Shown piece after piece: positions 22,689 through 30,298 of a DNA stretch of 30,298 nt. The notes beneath the pieces are model-generated. The model ran no database searches. It was not told the DNA's origin and saw nothing but the letters and a program-made list of their open reading frames with translations. A program made the translations under genes and the position numbers. Position 1 is the stretch's first letter; each line of letters starts with the position of its first letter. The stretch covers positions 1 through 30,298 of the forward strand of contig JBMFNP010000019.1 of assembly GCA_049970095.1 (NCBI GenBank), in the 5' to 3' direction. The DNA is from SKW197 sp049970095 (lineage in GTDB: Archaea; Thermoplasmatota; Thermoplasmata; Lutacidiplasmatales; SKW197).

Positions 22689-24863
22689 TCATTCTAACAT
22701 CCGATTCCCCAACTCCCTGTATATTTTTTCACCGTTTTCAATGTTTGCGCTGCCTTCCTCTGTTTTTCCATTGCAAATCTGTGCCTTTCCAAGGTTTATG
22801 AAGGATGGGGCAAGAAGATATGGAAGATTGTAGTTCTTGGCTATCTCAAGAGATGCAGATGCAAGTTTCTCTGCACCCAGCGCATCTCCACTCTCCAGCA
22901 TCAGATGCGAAAGATTTACGCATGCAAATCCATAATTTATCTGCTCTCCCCACTCCCTCGCAACATCCATAACTTCCCTCAAGATTGAAACTGCCATCTC
23001 GGTTTTTCCTGTTTTTGAAAGAGCAATTGCCAGATTTATCTTAATCTTGTTTTTCATCCCTCCGTCCTCTGTGTAATTCACCGCCCTCTCAAAGTAATCT
23101 GCAGCATGTGCATAATCCCCTTCCTCAATCAAGAGATTACCAATCTCTGCTAGTGTAATTCCCTGCTCCGCACCTTTTGAGAGTGCATCCAGAAAGATTT
23201 CAAGTGCCTTCTTTCGCTCACCCATTCCTTCATATGCTCTTCCCATTACCAATAGAAATTTGGGATGCCTGTATTTTCTGTATCCCTTTTCAGAAATTTC
23301 CACAGCCTCCCTAAATCTTGCTCCAAGGTTGTATGCCCGCGCAAGAATGTATTCTCTCTCCATGCGCCAGAACCTTGAGAGTTTCTTTCCATTCTCTTTC
23401 AGAATTTCAACTGCACATTCCCACTCGCCTTTTCTGACACACAATTCACCACGGATGCACTTCATCTCTGGCCTGAAATTCTCACCCAGAACTCTTATAG
23501 TGCCTTCCAAAAAGGGAATCTCGCCAGAAGCAACAAACTCTGAGTAGTGCTGCACAATTAAATTTCCTGCATCCTCTAAATTTCCAGTATCCAGGAGGAT
23601 TCTCACTCTTTCCTTCATGGTTCTGAAACCCCAGATTTTTTCAAGTGCCATTGCTAACTCTCTCCCAAGCGTTTTTCTCTCCTCTTCGGGAATGGATGCA
23701 AGAACCCAGGGGCGCAGCACCTCCTGAATTCTGTATGTTTCCTGATAATACACAAGTCCTAAATTTTCTAATTTAACTAGTGCTTCAATTCCTGCGATTC
23801 TCTCCACCTCAACCCCTTCTTTCAAGAGTGCGAGAATTTTAAGCGCATGCTTTTCCTTTTCATTTAATTTTGAAAAAATTTCCTCAAATAGATATTTCCA
23901 GTTTGCATTTCTCCCACCTTTTGCTAAAAGTAGCATCATCAATGGATGCCCCTTTGCCTCCTCAAAAATCTCTTTTCTGGTGTGTGCGTCATTAATTCCA
24001 TTTGCGGAGAGAAAAGCACCTGCAGCAATCTCGTCTAGCGGTGAAAGCCAAACCTCAATTACCTTTCCGCTTGCAACATCAGAACTCTGGTAGAACCCCA
24101 ATTTTTCACGGGCTGCAAAAATAAACTTTACACCCTGCAAGCCCATCTTTAGCTCGGAAAGAGTATTCAAATTATGGGCATTGTCAATGCAGAGCACAAG
24201 CCCTTTCGCCTCTTCCATAGCAAGATGAGGGACATCAATGCTGTAGGAATTTCTCTGCAGATACCTCTTCAATCTAAATCTGCCCTTTTTCGCAAGTGCA
24301 GTGGCAAGTATGTTATAAAATTCAGCAAGAGAATTGAGAGGCAAAGGAATTTCAATATAAGCACATCCATAGACAGTGGAAAACCAGTTCAAAAGATGGG
24401 TTTTACCAATACCAGGCATTCCATAAATCACGAGGATGTTTGTATCATGATTTCCTAAAAACTGGCACATTATGGAGATTTCCTTTTCCCTACCATAAAT
24501 CTGTGCAGACTTTCTTTCTTCCTTTACTTCCTTTTCTTTACCAAAAAGTTTCTCTGGCATTTCCAGAAGGAGAGGGTCATCACGCTTGATGCTCTCAATG
24601 AGATTTTTGGCAACACCCTTGCCTGTATCTGTAAGGAAATAGGCATTTTTCCTCCTGAAACCCCTGCTCACATGCACCAGTTTTGCCTTCACAATACCTT
24701 CATTCTGCATCTGCTTGAGCACTGCAGAAACATGGGCACGAGGTGCAACTACAGCCTCTGCAATACCCTCCTGAGAAAGTGCATAGGGGACCTCAAAATC
24801 ATTCTCAAATCTCTGGTATTCATGCAGATGTACGAGAATTCTTTCCTTCGTAACAAGCTTCAT
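22689..24863 (-). CDS. STAND-type ATPase with winged helix and TPR repeats
   Basis: A 724-residue signalling ATPase. The N-terminal ~90 residues are a MarR-like winged helix (LSQEGIAEAVVAPRAHVSAVLKQMQNEGIV). An NB-ARC/STAND module follows, with P-loop GMPGIGKT at 148-155 and a Walker B strand GLVLCIDNAH around 220-230, then a helical lid and second winged helix (KLNEKEKHALKILALL). From about 420 to the end are TPR-like helical pairs (for example ALEIFLDALSKGAEQGITLAEIGNLLIEEGDYAHAADYFERAV). The architecture resembles MalT-like STAND regulators, with DNA binding at the N-terminus and a TPR sensor. Its ATG overlaps the stop of the upstream two-helix membrane protein (ATGA). The signal and regulon are unknown. 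Confidence 0.85.
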   Translation of the reverse strand: MKLVTKERILVHLHEYQRFENDFEVPYALSQEGIAEAVVAPRAHVSAVLKQMQNEGIVKAKLVHVSRGFRRKNAYFLTDTGKGVAKNLIESIKRDDPLLLEMPEKLFGKEKEVKEERKSAQIYGREKEISIMCQFLGNHDTNILVIYGMPGIGKTHLLNWFSTVYGCAYIEIPLPLNSLAEFYNILATALAKKGRFRLKRYLQRNSYSIDVPHLAMEEAKGLVLCIDNAHNLNTLSELKMGLQGVKFIFAAREKLGFYQSSDVASGKVIEVWLSPLDEIAAGAFLSANGINDAHTRKEIFEEAKGHPLMMLLLAKGGRNANWKYLFEEIFSKLNEKEKHALKILALLKEGVEVERIAGIEALVKLENLGLVYYQETYRIQEVLRPWVLASIPEEERKTLGRELAMALEKIWGFRTMKERVRILLDTGNLEDAGNLIVQHYSEFVASGEIPFLEGTIRVLGENFRPEMKCIRGELCVRKGEWECAVEILKENGKKLSRFWRMEREYILARAYNLGARFREAVEISEKGYRKYRHPKFLLVMGRAYEGMGERKKALEIFLDALSKGAEQGITLAEIGNLLIEEGDYAHAADYFERAVNYTEDGGMKNKIKINLAIALSKTGKTEMAVSILREVMDVAREWGEQINYGFACVNLSHLMLESGDALGAEKLASASLEIAKNYNLPYLLAPSFINLGKAQICNGKTEEGSANIENGEKIYRELGNRMLE

Positions 24864-25141
24864 TTCCTTCCTCTCTCACTCGTGTCAACATGTTTTTCCA
24901 CATATTCCATGTATCTATCCTCTTCCTCCTCAGCACCAAAAATTCCAAACACCATGCCCCTCCACTTCAACCCCCATCCTGCATAATAATAGATTGTGAG
25001 AATGAAAAGGAACACAACAACAAATGCGAGAAAAGAAGGGATTGGATCATGCCAGATTAAGAAATAACCAATTAATGCACATATTGTACCCACAATTAGC
25101 CCGAACACTGCCACTGTTTTATCCAGGCGCCTATCAATCAT
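24860..25141 (-). CDS. Small two-helix membrane protein
   Basis: 93 residues with two membrane helices (about 11-29 and 35-56), a middle GWGLKWRGMVFGIFG loop and a charged cytoplasmic-looking tail (EEEEDRYMEYVEKHVDTSERGRK). I recognise no family. It overlaps the STAND gene by four bases and lies 21 bp downstream of the 58-aa gene. The coupling suggests it could pass a membrane signal to the STAND protein, but nothing in the sequence proves it. Confidence 0.75.
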   Translation of the reverse strand: MIDRRLDKTVAVFGLIVGTICALIGYFLIWHDPIPSFLAFVVVFLFILTIYYYAGWGLKWRGMVFGIFGAEEEEDRYMEYVEKHVDTSERGRK

Positions 25142-25162
25142 GCTTTACCCCATCTTACTACT

Positions 25163-25339
25163 TCATAAATTATTCTCAAAATATTCCTGCAGTTCCTCAA
25201 CAACCAGTCCAAGCAAATCCTCAAGTGATTTGCTCTTCAATGTACTTGTCTGCCCGTTCATATATTCAATTCTTGCCTGGAACTCGCGATCAACCTTTAC
25301 GATTTCAACGCTACAGATTACTTCTTCGGTCAATTCCAT
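25163..25339 (-). CDS. 58-aa small acidic protein
   Basis: An open frame of 58 residues, MELTEEVICSVEIVKVDREF... ending in VEELQEYFENNL. A two-strand start (VICSVEIVKV, FQARIEYMNG) and a C-terminal amphipathic helix (LEDLLGLVVEELQEYFE) suggest a small folded domain. A TATA box (25370-25378) lies 31-39 bases upstream. A GGAGGT touches the ATG, which is unusually close spacing, so ribosomes may use a leaderless mode or a different start. It is probably the first gene of the operon leading to the STAND ATPase. Family unknown. Confidence 0.65.
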   Translation of the reverse strand: MELTEEVICSVEIVKVDREFQARIEYMNGQTSTLKSKSLEDLLGLVVEELQEYFENNL

Positions 25340-25369
25340 ACCTCCAAATAATGGGAGATAAAAAAATAC

Positions 25370-25378
25370 TATTTAAAA
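25370..25378 (-). promoter_or_regulatory. TATA box of the 58-aa/STAND operon
   Basis: Minus strand TTTTAAATA, 31-39 bases before the 58-aa ATG. It is the only clear box upstream of the minus-strand cluster. Confidence 0.6.
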
Positions 25379-25415
25379 CCTCCCGTTACAATGCAACTGG
25401 GTCGCCAGTCATAAA

Positions 25416-25447
25416 GATGTGAGATTACCTCTACACATCATCTACAC
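25416..25447 (+). promoter_or_regulatory. Operator-like repeats upstream of the ABC transporter
   Basis: TCTACAC occurs twice (25430-25436 and 25441-25447) exactly 11 bp apart, one helical turn. The inverse-oriented GTGAGA (25419-25424) and the pair GATGTG/CACATC (25416-25421, 25434-25439) make a dyad. The cluster ends 5 bp before the ABC gene TATA box, where an archaeal activator or repressor could bind. Confidence 0.35.
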
Positions 25448-25452
25448 CAATT

Positions 25453-25460
25453 TTTAAATA
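25453..25460 (+). promoter_or_regulatory. TATA box of the ABC transporter genes
   Basis: TTTAAATA, ending 23 bases before the ATG at 25484. The spacing implies a leaderless mRNA for the ATPase gene. Confidence 0.7.
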
Positions 25461-25483
25461 AACCCTGTTCTTATAAGGCCACA

Positions 25484-26197
25484 ATGGACGAATATATTGT
25501 TGAGGCTAGTGATGTGCACAAGATATATACTACAGGAAGTACAAAGGTGCATGCACTCCGAGGAGTGAGTTTGAGTATCAAAAAAGGTGAAATCCTTTCA
25601 GTTATGGGACCTTCTGGCTGTGGCAAAACCACGCTTCTGAACTGCCTCTCAGGACTGGATAATATTAACTCAGGAACCATAAAGATTGAGGGAAAACGCA
25701 TAGACAACATGAGCGATGTGGAGCTCACAAGATATCGTGCACTCAAGATGGGCTTTGTGTTTCAGGCATATAATCTAATCCCAGTGCTTACCGCTGTGGA
25801 AAATGTTGAGCTTCCAATGCTTGTTGGAGGCAAAAAACCAGATGTGGCAAGAAAAATGGCACTCAGAGCACTGAAGGATGTGGGGCTTGAAAAATGGGCA
25901 GGGCATTTACCGAATCAGTTAAGTGGAGGGCAACAGCAGAAAGTTGCATTGGCAAGGGCTCTTGCAAATAATCCTGCAATTGTGTGGGCAGACGAGCCCA
26001 CGGGAAATCTAGATAGCCAGAGCACAAGGGACATTGTTGAACTTCTTATTAAGCTGAACAAGGAAAGAGGACACACATTTGTCATCGTTACCCATGATTC
26101 GTTTGTGGGAGAATGTGCTCACAGAGTGGTAATGATGAGAGACGGAAAAATTATCAAGGCATATACTCCTGTGGGTAAAACCAGGAGTGATGGTTGA
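25484..26197 (+). CDS. ABC transporter ATP-binding protein (LolD/MacB type)
   Basis: Nucleotide-binding subunit of an FtsX-type ABC system, 237 aa. Walker A GPSGCGKTT (42-50), Q-loop in FVFQAYNLIP, signature LSGGQ (146-150), Walker B IVWADEP (166-172), D-loop GNLDSQ and switch histidine in VTHDSF are all intact. The sequence style, with the LIPVLTAVENVELPM segment, is that of LolD/MacB enzymes, which drive conformational work on membrane or extracellular substrates rather than classic transport. It overlaps the permease gene by one base (TGATG), so the two subunits are made together. Substrate unknown. Confidence 0.95.
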   Translation: MDEYIVEASDVHKIYTTGSTKVHALRGVSLSIKKGEILSVMGPSGCGKTTLLNCLSGLDNINSGTIKIEGKRIDNMSDVELTRYRALKMGFVFQAYNLIPVLTAVENVELPMLVGGKKPDVARKMALRALKDVGLEKWAGHLPNQLSGGQQQKVALARALANNPAIVWADEPTGNLDSQSTRDIVELLIKLNKERGHTFVIVTHDSFVGECAHRVVMMRDGKIIKAYTPVGKTRSDG

Positions 26198-29100
26198 TGG
26201 ATTGTGCACTCATATTTTTTATTGGAGTAATTCTGGTAATCGTAATTCTATTTGCAGGGGGCTACAGATCCAGGATACTTGCTAAACTGGGACTTAAAAA
26301 TGCAATGAGAAGGAAGGTGCAGATTGCACTCGTGGTTGCGGGACTTATGATAGGTACCGCAATGATTTCTGGCTCGTTGATGATGGGGGACACACTCAAT
26401 TACTACTTCAGAAAAAGCGTGTATGATGAACTGTATTTGGTTGATGAACAGATTTCAATTTCCTCGCTTGACCCTGAAGCCACATACTTTCCATACGCAT
26501 GGTTTACAAGTTTGAAAGAAAATGTAAGCGATGGTGGTGGTGTGGACGGAATTGCACCCCGCCTCCATGTTTATTTACCAGTAAGGAACGCAAGGACACT
26601 GTTTGGAGAGGCATCGCTTTCTATAATCGGAATTGTGCCAGAGGATGATAAAGCCTTCGGGATCTTCAGAAGCACTGATGGTAAAGAACTAGATGGCTCA
26701 GAACTCAGAGAATGGGAGTGTTATCTTACAGAGAATTCTGCAGAAAAAATGGAGGCGGTAAAGGGAGACACACTTCTGATATTTTATAAAGGCCAATCCT
26801 GGAATCTTACGCTGAGGGAAATCATCAGAAACGAGGGAAAGGTGAACTCCAATGCACTCATATTAAAACTTGAAACCCTTCAGAACCTTACAGGAAGAGA
26901 GGGTAAAATCAACCAGATTATTGTGTCTAATAAAGGTGGAGTTGAGGATGCTGTGGGTTATTCAGATACTGTTTCCCAGCAACTTCTTGAGAAAATTAAT
27001 GCGACAATAAAAGCAGAGGATGCAGGAATTTACACTGGAACACCAAGGCCATTGTATCATGTAGAGGAGTGCAACAACACCACATGTGTGGTGACATATA
27101 TGCCCCTGCACCTCAAATCCGGGTTTGGAGTTCCATCTGCGTATGGCATTTACACAAATTTCATGGATTTTGGTTTGCCTGAATTTCTGAGGAATGTATT
27201 TGTAAATCTAACATCGCTTGGAATAAACATGAGTGTACCAGTTAATACAACTGCATTTCATGGCGACGAAATTTTTGGTAACTACACAGACATCTTTGGA
27301 AATAATGTTAGTGATGTGGGCGAGGGCGAGATTATTGTGGTGAATAACTTCAACATCAATTTAACAAGGAATGTAAACGCAATTTTACAGTTCCCACTAT
27401 CAGTTAGCATAGAGTATCTGGCATTTCCGGATTATCATCCTGCGAAAAAAAATTTCACAGTGAAATCCCTTGTTCTACCAGAGGGCAGAGGAAACTTCAT
27501 GAATGCTACAATAATATTCAACTACACAGATGCTGTGCAGATGTTTGGAATAGAGGAGAATGCGTATAGAATAAAGTCCAGCGAAGGCAGAGATTTGCAG
27601 GCAATTCTTGAAAATGCGGTATGCAATGTGCCTGTAGTTGTGCGCTCTGAAAAAAATATGTTTTCTCCAGATTTTATAGACAAAACACTGGAAAAGATCT
27701 CCCACTTTGCTCTTGAACACAATATTGAAATCGCAAACAGCACTGGCATATATACAGATGTCATGAGTGCCCAGCCCTATAATCTGAAAACCGCATTCAT
27801 AAATTACACACTTCCTGATGGAAGCACAATCCCGATGCCCCTTAATATTGCTGGATTTCGTGATGGAAACCCCAAGCTTCTGGATGGTAGATGGGAATTC
27901 CACAGATTATCTGAATTTCAAATGAACAGCACTGAATGCATTGGCGTTGGAATGCTCGCCAGTGTGGGGAACACAATAGAAGTTAGATACCTCAATATTT
28001 TGGGGGGCTTTGGAGGAGAGAAGTTAAAAATGATTGCAGGACTTCCAGGATCTGGCATAAATACTATTTCAAACACCACGCTCATTCTCAATTATTCCAC
28101 AGCGCTCAGAATATATTCCCTTCCAAACAATTCCGTAAATTTCATTCAGTTTGATGGAAATTTCCACACTCTTGAAGAACGAAATGATTTTATAGTATAT
28201 CTAAGGAGCATTCTGGACGAACTTACCACAAGTGAAACGGTTTCCCTTCATGTGGATAAGGTGAAGGCGGATAGCATAAAGAGCATGGAAGAAGCAGGCA
28301 AGATGATTTCCTCAATCTTCCTGATGCTTGACGGGTTCACAATTTCTGCGGGAATTGTGCTGATAATTCTCATTTTCTATTTGCTTGCAGAAGAACGAAA
28401 GTCTGAGTTGGGGATTGCAAGGGCTGTGGGAATGCAGCGGAGACAGTTAATCCAGATGTTTCTCTATGAAGGGATTGTGTATGCAATACTTTCTGCGCTT
28501 GTGGGAAGTATTGCTGGTATCGGGCTGGGTTATGCAATGATTTACCTTTTTACAATCACCATGGGTTCTGCAATTGCCGGCTTTGAAATTGTACCACACT
28601 TTGAACTCTCCTCTATCCTGGTCGCATTTTCTCTGGGCTTATCAATTACACTCCTCACTATTTTACTCGCTGCAAATAATATAAGCAGATTGAACATTGT
28701 ATCTGCGATAAGAAATATACCTCAGCCAAAGGAGGAAAACACAAGAACACTGAAGAGGCTTGGTGTGGTTGGCGTTGTTGCAGGAATTCTCTTTATGGTT
28801 TATGCCCTTGACATGCATCGCCAGTCTGCAGGTCTTTTCCTTGTCAGCGGCCCATTTTTCCTTGCATTCGGGTGTGCACTTCTGCTGGTGCATAAATTCG
28901 GACATGAACGGCTGTTTTTCTCAATTGCAAGTTTAATCACAATCGTATATCTCCTGATCCCGATTGACATAGAGGTTGAGGGCTTTGGCTTTGATCTGTT
29001 CATAGCCACAGGCATCTATATTGTAGTTGCCGGTGTTCTCCTGCTTATGTACAATTCTCGCGTCATCCTTAATGGGCTTATGAGCATTGTAAAGAAGACA

Positions 29101-30298
29101 AGGAGAAAACAGCTGGGTGCTGTTATGAAAATTGCAATACTCTATCCAATGAACAAGAAGATGCGCACTGCCACAACAATATTTATGTTTGCAATCGTGA
29201 TTTTTTCGGTCACAATGCTGGCAATGATTGCAGGGATGCAGATGGGCAGAGTGAACAAAATGCTTGAGAATAACTCTGGTGGTTTTGATATTTTTGCATT
29301 CACAAATGAAGACAACCCGATAAACAATATAACTAAAATGATTTATGAAAATCGCAATCTCTCAAATTTCCATTTTGACTACATTTCCAGTATTTCCTCA
29401 ACATACGGCTTCGTCTATTCTGATAACATGAGCGAGCAGAATGCAACTCCGTATCAAATCTGGGGCTTGGATGACACTTTTATCCAGAAAAACGAATATA
29501 CATTTTATGCAATGGCAGAGGGTTACCAGACACCTGCCCAAATATGGGAAGCAATCAGAACAAATTCTTCGCTTGCGGTTGTGGACAAAAGCCTAGCTTA
29601 TAATGAACAAAATCAGCAACAGAGGATGTTTGGAGTAAGACCAGTTCTAGCAGTAAATGTGAGTGAACATCTGCACATTCGCAACATACATGGGCAGGAG
29701 GCAAAAGTGCAGGTAATTGGTATTCTGAACACTGATTTAATTTCTGGAATCTTCACAAATGAACATTTTCTAGCCAGTGCTTTTAACATAACAAACAAGA
29801 CAGTGTTTGCAATTGCACTCAAGGAGCGTGATCAGGCAGGTGAGGTTGCTAAACATCTGGAAAAGGAGTTTTTGTCCTACGGACTCAGAACAATTGTATT
29901 GAAGGATTTGCTTGAGAGCATCGTTAGCATTGCCTCCAACATAATGAATCTGATGCAAGTGTTTTTAGGGCTTGGATTGATTGTGGGTATTGCAGGGCTT
30001 GCAATTGTCGCTCTGCGCGCGGTAACTGAGCGGCGCCGGGAAATTGGTATGCTCCGTGCCCTGGGCTTCCAGAAAAAAATGGTGCTTTCAAGTTTCATTA
30101 TAGAAACCTCCTATATTTCGTTATTTGGAATTCTGCTTGGGGTTTTGTTGGGTATTGGTGTGAGCTACAGTGTTTTTCTTAGTGCATTCGCAAAGGAAGG
30201 GGTTGCATTTACAATTCCAGCTCTCAATATTGTTCTGATTGTTAGTATTGCTTACATGCTCACGCTTCTGCTCACATCCTATGCAGCAATAAAGGCGT
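26197..30298 (+). CDS. Very large FtsX/LolC-type ABC permease with two modules (partial)
   Basis: The frame runs from the ATG that overlaps the ATPase stop to the window edge without a stop: at least 1367 residues. An N-terminal helix (3-21) precedes the conserved LGLKNAMRRKVQIALVVAGLMIG helix, then a huge outside domain (about 65-700) with some 20 N-x-S/T sites. Three FtsX helices follow (about 708-830), starting before the signature ERKSELGIARAVGMQRRQL. A middle set of helices (about 850-960) leads to a second LGAVMKIAILYPMNKKMRTATTIF helix (about 975-1005), a second outside domain with further N-x-S/T sites, and three more helices around ERRREIGMLRALGFQKKM. The layout duplicates the LolC/MacB plan in one chain. 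It probably works on lipids, glycoproteins or surface proteins at the cell envelope; that is inferred from the family. Confidence 0.93.
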   Translation, partial: MDCALIFFIGVILVIVILFAGGYRSRILAKLGLKNAMRRKVQIALVVAGLMIGTAMISGSLMMGDTLNYYFRKSVYDELYLVDEQISISSLDPEATYFPYAWFTSLKENVSDGGGVDGIAPRLHVYLPVRNARTLFGEASLSIIGIVPEDDKAFGIFRSTDGKELDGSELREWECYLTENSAEKMEAVKGDTLLIFYKGQSWNLTLREIIRNEGKVNSNALILKLETLQNLTGREGKINQIIVSNKGGVEDAVGYSDTVSQQLLEKINATIKAEDAGIYTGTPRPLYHVEECNNTTCVVTYMPLHLKSGFGVPSAYGIYTNFMDFGLPEFLRNVFVNLTSLGINMSVPVNTTAFHGDEIFGNYTDIFGNNVSDVGEGEIIVVNNFNINLTRNVNAILQFPLSVSIEYLAFPDYHPAKKNFTVKSLVLPEGRGNFMNATIIFNYTDAVQMFGIEENAYRIKSSEGRDLQAILENAVCNVPVVVRSEKNMFSPDFIDKTLEKISHFALEHNIEIANSTGIYTDVMSAQPYNLKTAFINYTLPDGSTIPMPLNIAGFRDGNPKLLDGRWEFHRLSEFQMNSTECIGVGMLASVGNTIEVRYLNILGGFGGEKLKMIAGLPGSGINTISNTTLILNYSTALRIYSLPNNSVNFIQFDGNFHTLEERNDFIVYLRSILDELTTSETVSLHVDKVKADSIKSMEEAGKMISSIFLMLDGFTISAGIVLIILIFYLLAEERKSELGIARAVGMQRRQLIQMFLYEGIVYAILSALVGSIAGIGLGYAMIYLFTITMGSAIAGFEIVPHFELSSILVAFSLGLSITLLTILLAANNISRLNIVSAIRNIPQPKEENTRTLKRLGVVGVVAGILFMVYALDMHRQSAGLFLVSGPFFLAFGCALLLVHKFGHERLFFSIASLITIVYLLIPIDIEVEGFGFDLFIATGIYIVVAGVLLLMYNSRVILNGLMSIVKKTRRKQLGAVMKIAILYPMNKKMRTATTIFMFAIVIFSVTMLAMIAGMQMGRVNKMLENNSGGFDIFAFTNEDNPINNITKMIYENRNLSNFHFDYISSISSTYGFVYSDNMSEQNATPYQIWGLDDTFIQKNEYTFYAMAEGYQTPAQIWEAIRTNSSLAVVDKSLAYNEQNQQQRMFGVRPVLAVNVSEHLHIRNIHGQEAKVQVIGILNTDLISGIFTNEHFLASAFNITNKTVFAIALKERDQAGEVAKHLEKEFLSYGLRTIVLKDLLESIVSIASNIMNLMQVFLGLGLIVGIAGLAIVALRAVTERRREIGMLRALGFQKKMVLSSFIIETSYISLFGILLGVLLGIGVSYSVFLSAFAKEGVAFTIPALNIVLIVSIAYMLTLLLTSYAAIKA

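Noticed and set aside
222..25000. Many plus-strand open frames of 60-250 codons opposite the housekeeping genes (for example 1806-2543, 3204-3797, 9744-10172, 18030-18551)
   Set aside because: They are mirror frames of well-identified minus-strand genes, with cysteine/histidine-rich or serine-rich translations and no ribosome sites.
27475..30098. Minus-strand open frames inside the permease gene
   Set aside because: They are antisense to a continuous, clearly homologous permease frame and have no supporting signals.

Overview
The window is archaeal, most likely from the Thermoplasmatota or a close euryarchaeal relative. The evidence is a VAT/Cdc48 ATPase, aRF1, aIF2-alpha, Nop10, L44e and S27e, an archaeal AsnRS, a MEMO1 protein, and a phosphopantetheine adenylyltransferase fused to an NTP phosphatase. 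TATA boxes lie 25-40 bases upstream of many starts, and several genes look leaderless. No rRNA, tRNA or CRISPR array was recognised. The lineage is inferred from gene content only.

Layout. Bases 1-10153 are housekeeping genes, nearly all on the minus strand: an hsp20-VAT protein quality-control pair, a Ras/Rab-like GTPase with an extra C-terminal domain, a divergent nucleoside-phosphorylase-like protein, aRF1, then a ppsA-mdh pair. A headless fragment resembling the end of a DUF499-type ATPase is pasted onto the end of mdh. Bases 10200-15580 are an AT-rich accessory region on the plus strand. It holds a broken membrane-anchored FAD oxidoreductase of the phytoene desaturase/carotenoid isomerase type, a PD-(D/E)XK-like nuclease candidate and an eight-helix membrane protein. 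Two hairpin elements resembling integron attC sites and two diverged direct repeats lie among the last two genes. Bases 15583-17626 carry a toxin-antitoxin-like pair whose first cistron overlaps the stop of asnS. Bases 17938-19377 are the classic translation operon rpl44e-rps27e-aif2a-nop10. A G4-forming tract separates it from the divergent, leaderless MEMO1 gene. Bases 20390-25339 are a minus-strand cluster: two small proteins, a STAND-type winged-helix/TPR ATPase, an Xaa-Pro dipeptidase, a membrane-anchored zinc ribbon and the coaD fusion. From 25484 to the window end is a LolD/MacB-like ABC ATPase followed by a very large FtsX-type permease that runs off the edge.

How the genes relate. 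The housekeeping blocks serve protein quality control (hsp20, VAT), translation (aRF1, AsnRS, aIF2-alpha, ribosomal proteins, Nop10), central carbon metabolism (ppsA, mdh) and CoA synthesis. The accessory region looks acquired and partly decayed. The most unusual signals are the attC-like sites, the 10-bp tandem duplication that alone breaks the oxidoreductase frame near its middle, complementary 16-17 nt elements bracketing hsp20 in the hsp20-VAT transcript, and the translational coupling of a toxin-antitoxin-like pair to asnS.
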